64,000 nucleotides of DNA from NCBI GenBank assembly GCA_934792465.1, contig CAKVOK010000015.1:4043-68042 (forward strand), written 5' to 3'. The DNA is from an uncultured Clostridia bacterium. Lineage in GTDB: Bacteria > Bacillota > Clostridia > RUG12999. This document shows positions 37,678 to 46,795 of this stretch, piece after piece. The position numbers and the translations under genes are program-made. The notes below the pieces were generated by a model. It saw only the letters and a program-made list of their open reading frames with translations. It was not told where the DNA came from and ran no database searches. The stretch's first letter is position 1, and each line of letters starts with the position of its first letter.

Positions 37678-37720
37678 AAAGGCGGCTGCGAAAACAGACT
37701 GTTTCGCTGCCGCTTTTAAG
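37678..37720. terminator. Bidirectional terminator between convergent genes
   Basis: AAAGGCGGCTGCGAAA (37678-37693) pairs imperfectly with TTTCGCTGCCGCTTTT (37702-37717). T-rich tails follow on both strands. Confidence 0.7.
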
Positions 37721-37721
37721 T

Positions 37722-39398
37722 TTAATTTTCAATCGGAATCTTTACCGAAATTTTAATATACTTGTTCTCCGCACCCGAAAGCTGTATGCCGTATTCATTG
37801 CCGTACATAAGCTTAATGCGTGAATTTATATTGTGTATGCCGATATGGCTCGACGTAGGCGTTGTGTAGGTATCGGCGGAAATCGGTTCGGCAAGCGATT
37901 TGTTCAGGCGATTCTGTTTCTCGGACGGCATGCCTATACCGTTATCCATTATAATACAGTTTATGTGATCGTCGGAAGCATATATTTTTACATAAATTAT
38001 GAGCTTGCGTGCAAATAAATTATTATGCTTTACGGAGTTTTCGGCTATAGGCTGAAGCAGCATATGCAGAATCTTGCAGTCAGCAAGCTTCTCGTCCGCA
38101 TTTATATGGTAGTTGAATCTGCCGGGATAGCGTATTTTTATTATGCTGAAATAATTTTCGAGCAACTCAACCTCGTCATTCACTGTCGTATACGGCTGTT
38201 CCGTAATCGTATAGCGCAGAATCTTCGAAAGAACGTTTGTAATATCCGCAATAGGCTCAACATCGTTCAGATATGCCAGTGAGGATATGCAGTCGAGAGT
38301 ATTATACAGAAAATGCGGATTTATCTGCGCTTTCAGTGCATAGAATTTATATGCCTTGCTTTCGATTTCTTTTTCGTATATCGTCTGCTGATTTTTGAAA
38401 ATCTGCCGTATCAGCTCGCGGTTTTTGCTGACCATTCGTGATATATACTTGGCTATTTTATCAAATTCGTAGCTTGTCTGCTGCGGTATCTCAACGGTTT
38501 TGTTCAATATTATGTATTCGCTTAGAAAATCGGAAATCTGGTTAATGGGTTTCATTATATATTTTTTGTATATAATCTGGAAAAGAATCAGCAGAGAAAG
38601 TATAATGAAAAATGCCTGCACAATGAAAAGCTTGAACAGCGATTGGCGTTCAAACAGATTGTTGCCGGAAAATACTTTGCCGCATATTTTCCATTCCGTT
38701 CCGCCTATATCGCACGAATAGGTTGATATAACGGAAGCCGGGTTTTTCTGCTGCTTGATATATATCGGTTTTCCCTGCGATTTCAATGCAATTTCCACCG
38801 ACGGACCGTATGCGAAATATCTTGCGTATTCCGGTATGTTTATTTTTGAAACAAGTACGGAAATGCCGATAATATAATTTTCCACGCTTTTTGTATTGCT
38901 GTATGTTACAGGCTGAGAATTGTATATATAGATTGCTTTGGGATTTTTTTCTTTATCATAAAAGAATGTTGTATACGGCTTATCTTTTACGGAATTTCGG
39001 TATATCCGAAGTATGTCCGAAATTATATTCTGTTCCGTATCGCTTGTTATTATTTTGTAATTTTGAGAATTGTCAAATAAAACGCTGTATACGTCCTCTT
39101 TGTTAATGTCGCGGAATATGAAAAGATTGTCCAGCATAGACGATTTGTGACCGCTGTCATCATCTTTCAGAAGATATACGCTGTCCGAATACAGCCGTTT
39201 CTGCATATACTGCATGGAATCTACGGTCGAAGCGATTCTGCCTTGTGTGGATATAACATATTCCCTTAATCTGTCCGATTGCTCGCTTTTCTCCTGCTTG
39301 GAAAAAAACGCCGTGAAAGCAAGCAAAACAACAAGAAGTATGCAGAAAGACGCTCCGTAAAAATAAAATACTATCTGATTAATCTTCTTCTTTTTCAT
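37722..39398 (-). CDS. YesM-type sensor histidine kinase
   Basis: About 558 residues. A membrane helix near residues 8-30, an extracellular Cache-like sensor (about 35-255), a second helix (260-282), a HAMP-like linker and a His_kinase/HATPase pair follow. The phosphoacceptor lies in AQINPHFLYNTLD (about residues 355-367) and the ATP lid has DNGIGMP. I start at the ATG 8 codons into the longest frame, which has GAGGA nine bases upstream; it then overlaps the response regulator stop by 20 bases. It forms a YesMN-type pair that usually controls carbohydrate operons. The divergent 40331 gene set is the likely target. Confidence 0.93.
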   Translation of the reverse strand: MKKKKINQIVFYFYGASFCILLVVLLAFTAFFSKQEKSEQSDRLREYVISTQGRIASTVDSMQYMQKRLYSDSVYLLKDDDSGHKSSMLDNLFIFRDINKEDVYSVLFDNSQNYKIITSDTEQNIISDILRIYRNSVKDKPYTTFFYDKEKNPKAIYIYNSQPVTYSNTKSVENYIIGISVLVSKINIPEYARYFAYGPSVEIALKSQGKPIYIKQQKNPASVISTYSCDIGGTEWKICGKVFSGNNLFERQSLFKLFIVQAFFIILSLLILFQIIYKKYIMKPINQISDFLSEYIILNKTVEIPQQTSYEFDKIAKYISRMVSKNRELIRQIFKNQQTIYEKEIESKAYKFYALKAQINPHFLYNTLDCISSLAYLNDVEPIADITNVLSKILRYTITEQPYTTVNDEVELLENYFSIIKIRYPGRFNYHINADEKLADCKILHMLLQPIAENSVKHNNLFARKLIIYVKIYASDDHINCIIMDNGIGMPSEKQNRLNKSLAEPISADTYTTPTSSHIGIHNINSRIKLMYGNEYGIQLSGAENKYIKISVKIPIEN

Positions 39399-40152
39399 TG
39401 TAGCCATCCTCGCTGATTCCATGATTTTTTCTGTATAAATAAGGAGTTACACCGAAATGCTTTTTAAATGCTTTGCAGAAATGTGTGTAGTCGTAATGCA
39501 GAAATGCGGCAATATCACTTATTTTCATGTCGCTCTTTGAGAGCATATCGAGCGCCTTGTTCATTTTAAGCGAAATTATATACGCCGAAAAGCTGCAATT
39601 GAAATATTTTTGAAACAGCTGACAGCAATACGAAGTGTTAAGCCCGAACATATCGGCAGTTTCGGAGAGAGTAAGCTGCTCCATATAATTGTTATCTATA
39701 AATTCAATCATCTGTCTGAAACCTGCGTTCGAAATCTTGAATTTTGCGGACGGCACATCGTTGCTCAAAGAATTGTTTTTTTCAAATATGTTCTGAAGCT
39801 TTGACAAAATACGGTCGCAGTCCTGCGCCGATACGGGTTTCAGCATATAGTCAACAACACCGTGGCGTATTGCCTTTTGAGCAAAATCGAAGCTGCTGTA
39901 TCCGCTGATTATTACAAAAAGTGCCTTAAGTCCTCGTTTTTTTGCGTGTTCTATGACGTCGAAGCCGTCCAAATCACACATGGATATGTCTGTAAATATG
40001 ACATCGGGATTCAGCTTTACCATCGCATGAAGCGCCTCGGAAGAATTTGTCGTGGAATACACAAGCTTAAACGAATATTTTTCCCACGGGAATATTTTTT
40101 CGAGCTTAAGAAGCGTCATATAATCATCGTCTATTAGCATTACCGTATGCAT
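39379..40152 (-). CDS. YesN-type response regulator (receiver + AraC HTH)
   Basis: 257 residues. The receiver (1-120) has acidic residues D8-D10, phospho-acceptor D55 (VIFTDIS) and K102 (MLKPVS). The carboxy-terminal 100 residues carry the AraC helix-turn-helix pair (LTLSETADMFGLNTSYC, MKISDIAAFLHYD) and the ending FGVTPYLYRK. It is first in the operon, behind GGTGAGGTG, and the kinase follows by overlap. Its promoter faces the divergent secreted-protein operon. Confidence 0.94.
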   Translation of the reverse strand: MHTVMLIDDDYMTLLKLEKIFPWEKYSFKLVYSTTNSSEALHAMVKLNPDVIFTDISMCDLDGFDVIEHAKKRGLKALFVIISGYSSFDFAQKAIRHGVVDYMLKPVSAQDCDRILSKLQNIFEKNNSLSNDVPSAKFKISNAGFRQMIEFIDNNYMEQLTLSETADMFGLNTSYCCQLFQKYFNCSFSAYIISLKMNKALDMLSKSDMKISDIAAFLHYDYTHFCKAFKKHFGVTPYLYRKNHGISEDGYNEKEED

Positions 40153-40184
40153 AATGTTTAGTCACCTCACCTTTTTCTAAGTAT

Positions 40185-40213
40185 AGTATATCATTTTATT
40201 TCACAATAGTCAA
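40185..40213 (-). promoter_or_regulatory. Promoter of the two-component operon
   Basis: TTGACT (40208-40213) and TATACT (40185-40190) on the minus strand, with a 17-base spacer. Confidence 0.8.
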
Positions 40214-40265
40214 TGGAAAAAAATCAAAACAACTAAAAGTATGACACAATTATAAATCCAGCACA

Positions 40266-40295
40266 TTGAACAAAGGTATGGGTTTGTGATAAAAT
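40266..40295 (+). promoter_or_regulatory. Promoter of the second secreted-protein operon
   Basis: TTGAAC (40266-40271), 18 bases, TAAAAT (40290-40295). It is divergent from the two-component promoter, about 50 bp away. Confidence 0.6.
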
Positions 40296-40330
40296 ATAGA
40301 TGCATTAAAAAATTATGAGGTGGTAAAAGC

Positions 40331-41461
40331 ATGAAGAAAAAATTAAAAGCAGCAATTTTGATTGCACTTGCGGTTTTCCAAACAGGCGTATACGCAGACG
40401 CTGACGCACCGCTTGTTTCGGAGCGAGTGATTTCCGTTACGCCCTCCAATGAGGAAATCGGGATTGACGCTCAAAACTGTGAAATGGTTGTGACATATGC
40501 CGGCAACGTAGAAGCGGCGGATAAAACCGTACTTGTAAACGGTTCGGACGCATATACGGAAAGCGTAGCTTCCGAATCGGATAAGCTTGCGATTAAATTC
40601 AAGGATTTAAAAGAAGGCACAAGATATAAGGTATCTGTTGACGGAACGGACGGAAACGACATTACAACGTTTTTCACAACGGGTTTTTCCGATTTGAGAT
40701 ATTCCGCAAAATACGAAAAAGGCAGTTATACCGATTTTTACGGAAAACACGGCATAGGGACGGCGACTGTTACTAATAACAAATTCACTTTTTCCACAAC
40801 AAACGAAAAAAGAAAAAAAGGCTGTTACGTTATGTCGCAGGTGCTGAATATTTCGGCAGATGAAAATCCGAAGATGGTAATCGGGCTAAGTTCCGAAAAG
40901 GCGGTTACGCTGAATGTGGCTTTCAACAAAACAGGTGATGATAAAGGTTTTAACGACAGCTTTGTAATTCAGCTTTCCGGCGGCGAAGAAGAAATCACAA
41001 TAGATACAAAAGAAAACGAAAACTGGACGGAAACGATAACGCAGCTGATGCTCGAACAGGCAGAACCGATTATAAATACGATTAATATATCGCATATATA
41101 TTTACTTTCCGATACTATGATAGGAACATATACGGGAACCCTCGATATATATGAAAATTTCGGAACGCCGGACGAAAACATAGTAACGGACAAAGCACTG
41201 AACGGAGGGAAAGTAACGGTTTCTCTGGGTGCAATGAAAAGTGTGGACGAAAAAGGTGCGTTTTTGGTTGCGGTATATTTCAATAACGGAAAAATGGAAA
41301 ACGGCGTTTGCAAATATATAGACTTGTCGGACGGAGAAACCTCCGAGCCTGCGACGGTCGAGCTTGATACGCAGCCCGGCGGATATGTAAAAGCCTTTTT
41401 AAGACGGGGAATTAAAAATATAACAGCTCTTGCTCCGTCCGTATCGACGGCACAGAATTGA
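40331..41461 (+). CDS. Secreted Ig-like / carbohydrate-binding-like protein
   Basis: 376 residues: signal peptide (1-22), an Ig-like Big_5-type domain (26-118), a beta-sandwich module (about 120-280) with the recurring ENWTETITQL motif, and a cap domain (285-370) ending KAFLRRGI. The sandwich belongs to a module family that appears nine times across four proteins here. It has no enzyme motif and no anchor. It is first in the operon controlled by the divergent YesMN pair, which suggests it is a strongly made secreted binding protein. Confidence 0.7.
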   Translation: MKKKLKAAILIALAVFQTGVYADADAPLVSERVISVTPSNEEIGIDAQNCEMVVTYAGNVEAADKTVLVNGSDAYTESVASESDKLAIKFKDLKEGTRYKVSVDGTDGNDITTFFTTGFSDLRYSAKYEKGSYTDFYGKHGIGTATVTNNKFTFSTTNEKRKKGCYVMSQVLNISADENPKMVIGLSSEKAVTLNVAFNKTGDDKGFNDSFVIQLSGGEEEITIDTKENENWTETITQLMLEQAEPIINTINISHIYLLSDTMIGTYTGTLDIYENFGTPDENIVTDKALNGGKVTVSLGAMKSVDEKGAFLVAVYFNNGKMENGVCKYIDLSDGETSEPATVELDTQPGGYVKAFLRRGIKNITALAPSVSTAQN

Positions 41462-41536
41462 AAAAATATGCACCTACAGATTATCAGCCCACGATAGTTT
41501 GGTACGGTTTTAATAAAATTATGTGGGAGGAAAGGC

Positions 41537-44110
41537 ATGAAAATTAACATGAGAATGAAAATTAATATTGCATTCGCAGCAATTCTTGCTATGTATATAT
41601 CTATGTTCGGCGTATCGGCGGCAGGCGAATATATGTCCAAGGATATTATATACAGTATGGAATTTGAAAACAGCACCGCCGGCTTTGAGAGGCTTGCGGA
41701 TTCAAACACAACCGTTAAATCCGTTGACGGAAAGCTTGTTATAAGCTATGTGGAATCCCAGCCGTGGCTGCCGTGTAATTCGTTTGAAATCAATGCGAGC
41801 GACGTAACGGAGATTATCATGGCAGCAGAATCGGAAGTCGATGTTATATATAAGATATTTTATTCGAAAGCTTCCACGAGTCCGGAATGGTCGGAAGATA
41901 GAAAAATGGAAGTCCGCATAAACGGCGGAGAAGGAATGAGAGAATACAAATTCGATGTTGCGAGCGACTCTAACTGGACGGGAACAATAACACGTTTCAG
42001 AATAGACTTTCTTCCGGTAAACAACGTTAAAACAAATACGGTCAAGACCGATTATATAAGATTTGCCGGAAAGGAAGTTTCATCAATAACGAAAGACGAC
42101 AGCGGATTTAGATTTGAGCTTAATAACAACAGTGCGGCGGACGGCCTCGGAATAAACGAATCGGTAAGTGATGCCAATCTGGCAAACGGAACCTTGAGCG
42201 GTAATATCACAGGCTCGGATGCAGAGGTTCATACAAACGGAATCGAAGCCTTTGCCGCAAAGGATTACGGCAGTATATCGCTTAAATACCGCAATGCGAC
42301 ATCCGCCGAAAAAGCATACGTTTATTTTGCGTGTGACGGCAGCGGCGGGAAATACAGCGATGATTACAAATTTGAGCTTGATGTCGTACCGAATGATACG
42401 AAAATAAGAGAATATACGATTGCAACGGGCAATAATAAAAACTGGCTCGGAAACATTTCCGGACTTAAAATTATGTTCGGGGCGGATAGCGGAAGCTTCG
42501 AGATTGACGAACTCGGTGTTTATAAATATCCGTATACGATTTCGACAAGCAACGATATACTAAGTGTCAGCGGAAAGCTTTCTGCAAACGATACGGCAAA
42601 TATACAGGTTGTAAGAGCCGAATATGAGGACATTCTTGAAGATATAGAGCAGGGCGGAAATTACTTTGACGCAGTTATATACACAGACGATGCGAAAACG
42701 GGAGCGGACGGAGAATTTGAATTTTCTTATCCACTCGAACCTAGCGAAGAACCGCAGAGCTTTGTTGTAATGCTTGCGGATTCGGGCAAAAGCTATACAT
42801 CACGTATTTCGTATATAGACGCAGGTTATCCGGATAGGGCGCTTGCAAAGATAAACGCAGCGGTTGAGGACAAAAAAGGAATATACGATGAGGTTACAAA
42901 AGCTTATACATATCTCGGACTGGAAGCGTCAGGATATTACGATTACCTCGGAAAATATAACAATATATCGGATTTTGAAGCGCAGATGATTAAAAACGGC
43001 GTTTCGGCAGATTTAAACGAATTGGAAAAATCAATTGAAAAAGCTTCGGTATTTGCACTTATAAAGGGGTGCGCAGCGGCAGATCTGCCGGACAATGCAA
43101 AAAAATACGAAAGTGTATTAAATCTGGAAAAATATAATTCGTATTCAATCTACAGCGAGCTTGAAGCTTCCGAAAAAGCGGACGTTCTGTCGGCAACAAG
43201 AGAAACGGCGAACACACTGGAAGAATTAAGAGAAGGCTTTGAAGAAAAGGCTGTTATATTCGGTATTAAGTTTAATATGGGTGCAGATAAAGTCCGTAAA
43301 ATCATAGAAGACAATGCGGAAGCAATAGGCGTGGACGCATCTTCGGCGGCAAAGCTCAAAAACCCCGATAAGGTATATATTGCACTTGCCGGACACACAT
43401 ATGCTTCGTATGAAGAAATCAGGAGTGCATATGCGGACGCCGTGAAGAAATGCAGGGACGATGAGAACAGCAATAGTAGCAGCGGTTCGGGTTCGAGCGG
43501 CGGCGGTGGCGGAGGTTCATCAATCAAGAAACCTACAATATCCGTTTTGCCAAATGTGACGGAACAACAGCCGACAAAAGAAATCTTTGCGGATTTGAGT
43601 GGTCACTGGGCGAAAGACAGCATAATAACGCTGTATAACAAAGGAATTATTTCCGGAAAATCGGAAAGTGAATTTGCCCCGGACGATTACGTTACACGTG
43701 AAGAGTTTATAAAAATGGCTGTCAATGCTTTCGATATAAAAGGCGGCGGAAACGTAAACTTCAGCGATACGGATTCGAATGCATGGTATTACGATTTCAT
43801 ATGCCGCGCCGTAAATGCCGGACTTGTAAACGGAAATACGGACGGCAGCTTCGGTATCGGCAGGAATATAACCCGTGAGGATATGGCGGTTATTATCTTC
43901 AGATATAAAAATGATATGAACCGTGCAGACGGTAATATGCAGTTTGCGGATTCCGAAGAAATTTCGGAATATGCGGCAGAAGCGGTAAAATCACTTTCAG
44001 GTGCAGGCATAATAAAAGGTACGGACGGCAGATTTGAGCCGAAAGCATATGCAACACGTGCGGAAACGGCCGTAATTATCGAAAGAATTTTATCGTATAT
44101 AGGAGGATAA
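41537..44110 (+). CDS. Secreted SLH-domain protein with two binding-like modules
   Basis: 857 residues: signal peptide (1-29), two copies of the W-x-G beta-sandwich module (about 35-180 with NWTGTITRFRID, 190-330 with NWLGNISGLK), an Ig-like domain (335-430), a helical region (435-640), a Gly/Ser linker (643-662) and three SLH repeats (681-855). It is a larger version of the 21462 protein: the same tail, plus the two binding-like modules in front. Six bases separate it from the 44116 gene. It would hang binding modules off the wall polymer. Confidence 0.85.
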   Translation: MKINMRMKINIAFAAILAMYISMFGVSAAGEYMSKDIIYSMEFENSTAGFERLADSNTTVKSVDGKLVISYVESQPWLPCNSFEINASDVTEIIMAAESEVDVIYKIFYSKASTSPEWSEDRKMEVRINGGEGMREYKFDVASDSNWTGTITRFRIDFLPVNNVKTNTVKTDYIRFAGKEVSSITKDDSGFRFELNNNSAADGLGINESVSDANLANGTLSGNITGSDAEVHTNGIEAFAAKDYGSISLKYRNATSAEKAYVYFACDGSGGKYSDDYKFELDVVPNDTKIREYTIATGNNKNWLGNISGLKIMFGADSGSFEIDELGVYKYPYTISTSNDILSVSGKLSANDTANIQVVRAEYEDILEDIEQGGNYFDAVIYTDDAKTGADGEFEFSYPLEPSEEPQSFVVMLADSGKSYTSRISYIDAGYPDRALAKINAAVEDKKGIYDEVTKAYTYLGLEASGYYDYLGKYNNISDFEAQMIKNGVSADLNELEKSIEKASVFALIKGCAAADLPDNAKKYESVLNLEKYNSYSIYSELEASEKADVLSATRETANTLEELREGFEEKAVIFGIKFNMGADKVRKIIEDNAEAIGVDASSAAKLKNPDKVYIALAGHTYASYEEIRSAYADAVKKCRDDENSNSSSGSGSSGGGGGGSSIKKPTISVLPNVTEQQPTKEIFADLSGHWAKDSIITLYNKGIISGKSESEFAPDDYVTREEFIKMAVNAFDIKGGGNVNFSDTDSNAWYYDFICRAVNAGLVNGNTDGSFGIGRNITREDMAVIIFRYKNDMNRADGNMQFADSEEISEYAAEAVKSLSGAGIIKGTDGRFEPKAYATRAETAVIIERILSYIGG

Positions 44111-44115
44111 AAAGC

Positions 44116-46779
44116 ATGGTAAAAAAATTATTGATATTTTTCACCCTTGTCGGTATGATTTGTTTTCCGCAAACCATACTGGCAGAACCGGCAAAATATT
44201 ATACGGAGGCGGAGCTTACCGCATACGAAAACTTAAAAGGCTTTTATGAAACGTTTAATATTATTGACGGGGGTAAAAAAGCCGCAACTACAATGACGAA
44301 AGAGGAGCTTATGAAATATGCCGTTGCATATTTCTACGGCGGAATGCAGACGGATTATATCACTGCCGCAAAATCTGCCGGATTTCTCGACGCCAATGCA
44401 ACGGAAGAATCGCTCGCTGCGACTGCGGACGGTGCAAATCTTGCAAAAGTTATCGTAAACGGGCTCGGTTATTCCGTGACGGCGAACAGCCTCGGCGGCT
44501 ATCCGCTCGGATATACCGCAGCGGCATTGCAGATAGGCGCAGCAACGGGCGTATCGCTGAACGACGGCACCCCGATAACGTATTATACGCTTTTAAAGGT
44601 ATTTGACAATTCGCTTGAAATTGCAATGCTCGAACCGAAAATCGGCTCGGATAAAGGCACATATGAGGTGTCCGATTCAAAGACAGTTTTGAAAGACGTA
44701 TTCAAAGCAGAAAAATACAAGGGTATCGTAACCTCTGTGCCGGGCGCTAAGCTTCCTGGAGAGAAAGATGTAAAAGGCAATGCGGCGGCGATAGATTCCA
44801 ATCTGTATGATACCGATATGGACTTGAAAGACCTGCTGGGTCATACGGTCGATTATTGGGTAAGTACGGAAGACCCCGACAAGCTGCTGTATGTAGGCAA
44901 TTCTTATAAATATAACACAACGGAAGTTTATGAAGACGATATTATAGAAAAATACGATAACAGAACTTATTATATCTATAAAAACGGCGAAAAAACTTCA
45001 ACGGAGAAAATAACGCTTGCCGACAATGCAAATATAATTTATAACGGCAGACCGGCAACGAAGATAACATCGGCAAGCATGAAACCGAATGTCGGCAGAA
45101 TCGTTCTGCTTGATAACACGGGCGACGGAGATATAAACACGATTTTTGTGTATTCGTTTGATGTAAAAAGAATCGTTACAATAAAAAACACCGATAATAC
45201 ACTGTATTTCAAAGACGGCGACAGCATATGCACAAGCGACCTCGATACGCTCAGCATAACGAAAAACGGTTCTGATGCGGAAATCGGTTTTGAAAAGCTT
45301 GAAAAAGAGATGGTTGTATTGCTCGGCAGAGCCGATGACGGCAAAGGCGCAGTAATAGAATCGGTTACAAAGAAGGTTTCCGGAAAAGTCGATGCAATGT
45401 CGGAGGATTATATAACGATAGAAGATACGGAATACGGCATTTCGGAGCATTATATGCGTGAAAAAGACGTGTCAACCGGCGACAAGGCTTCGTTCTATAT
45501 CGACAGCAACAACAGAGTTATCGCCGTAACGGATATATCCACGAAAATGACATACGGATATTTCATTAAATGCGAGTATTTAAGTTCTATGGACGCTGAC
45601 CTCGAAGTTAAGCTGTTTGACGAAACAGGCACGATGCAGATATTAAAGCTTGCCAATAAAATCAATCTTAACGGCTACGGAAGCAAAAGCCCCGCTGATT
45701 TTATAGAAACCGTGAAGTCCGGCTCGGATAAGGTTCAGCCGCAGCTGATACAGTTCCAGCTCAACGGCGACGGAAAAATAAGCAAGGTTGATACGGCTTA
45801 TAACTTCTCGAAAGCGGAAAACTATAAAAATATAGAACCTACGGGAAATGATGATGAAGAAAGCTTCCGCATTGTATATTCAAAAGACGATGGCAGCCTC
45901 GGTTATTACGAAATGCTCTTTTCGCTCGGCGGAAAGCTTGATACCAGCCGCGGACAGCTCACATTCCAGGTGCCGTCGAATCCTGCAACCGCAGAAGATA
46001 AGGATTATTACGTAACAAGCGCTTCTGCACTGGCAACGAGAGAATCTTACAATGTTGACGCATATGTAACAGGCAGCAATGCTTTTTCTCCCGATGTTTA
46101 TGTGGTCTATGACAAGGGTGCGACAAAAACAACGTCTTATATGGGGGTAATAAAATCCATAACGCCCGAAATAGGGGAGGACGGAGAAACGGCATACAGG
46201 GTAATAGCATACGGTCCTCCGGGAGCAGACTGCAACGTATTGAATTACAAGGTTGATTTGAATAATGTAGAGGGATATTACAACGGTAGCAAGAAATTCA
46301 AGGCAGATGTCGGCGATTTTCTGATGCTCAACCGTACAGACAGGGAGCTCACAAGCGCACAGATGGTTTTCGACCTCGAAACAAAAACGTTCAGCAGAAA
46401 CTCATACGGCTACGGAAGCTATATGAGAACGGACTACGGCGCAGTATACCGGAATCTTGACGGCGTAATAACCGTAGCTCCGATTGATAAGCTTGCGAAA
46501 ATAGAAGAGCTGCAAGCACTTATGGCAAATACGACAAGTGCGGCAGAGCTTGCGGATTATAAAAAGCAGATTAGGAATATAGAACGTGAATTTGTTGTTT
46601 ATAAATCGAACAGCTTCCGCCGGGTTCAGGTTAAGGTATCCGACAGCGGAAAAGTTACGGTAACGGACGGAGCGCAAAACCTTTATATTGCGTATAAAGA
46701 TAATCAGACCGATTATTCAAAGGTTATGGTATATACAAGCGAAGGCTATGTATGGACTATCGTCGAGTACATTTTTTAA
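44116..46779 (+). CDS. Secreted protein with degenerate SLH region, paralogue of the 22850 protein
   Basis: 887 residues with a signal peptide (1-23) and a degenerate SLH-like region (about 30-160, TMTKEELMKYAVAYF). A long unrecognised beta-rich region follows, with the same IYNG..MKPNVGRIVLLDNTGD block as the 22850 protein. It is preceded by the 41537 SLH protein exactly as its paralogue is preceded by 21462. Divergence between the two is considerable, so the duplication is old. A short helical segment near residues 790-825 is unique to this copy. No enzyme motif is seen. Confidence 0.72.
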   Translation: MVKKLLIFFTLVGMICFPQTILAEPAKYYTEAELTAYENLKGFYETFNIIDGGKKAATTMTKEELMKYAVAYFYGGMQTDYITAAKSAGFLDANATEESLAATADGANLAKVIVNGLGYSVTANSLGGYPLGYTAAALQIGAATGVSLNDGTPITYYTLLKVFDNSLEIAMLEPKIGSDKGTYEVSDSKTVLKDVFKAEKYKGIVTSVPGAKLPGEKDVKGNAAAIDSNLYDTDMDLKDLLGHTVDYWVSTEDPDKLLYVGNSYKYNTTEVYEDDIIEKYDNRTYYIYKNGEKTSTEKITLADNANIIYNGRPATKITSASMKPNVGRIVLLDNTGDGDINTIFVYSFDVKRIVTIKNTDNTLYFKDGDSICTSDLDTLSITKNGSDAEIGFEKLEKEMVVLLGRADDGKGAVIESVTKKVSGKVDAMSEDYITIEDTEYGISEHYMREKDVSTGDKASFYIDSNNRVIAVTDISTKMTYGYFIKCEYLSSMDADLEVKLFDETGTMQILKLANKINLNGYGSKSPADFIETVKSGSDKVQPQLIQFQLNGDGKISKVDTAYNFSKAENYKNIEPTGNDDEESFRIVYSKDDGSLGYYEMLFSLGGKLDTSRGQLTFQVPSNPATAEDKDYYVTSASALATRESYNVDAYVTGSNAFSPDVYVVYDKGATKTTSYMGVIKSITPEIGEDGETAYRVIAYGPPGADCNVLNYKVDLNNVEGYYNGSKKFKADVGDFLMLNRTDRELTSAQMVFDLETKTFSRNSYGYGSYMRTDYGAVYRNLDGVITVAPIDKLAKIEELQALMANTTSAAELADYKKQIRNIEREFVVYKSNSFRRVQVKVSDSGKVTVTDGAQNLYIAYKDNQTDYSKVMVYTSEGYVWTIVEYIF

Positions 46780-46795
46780 GGAGGAATTTTAATAT

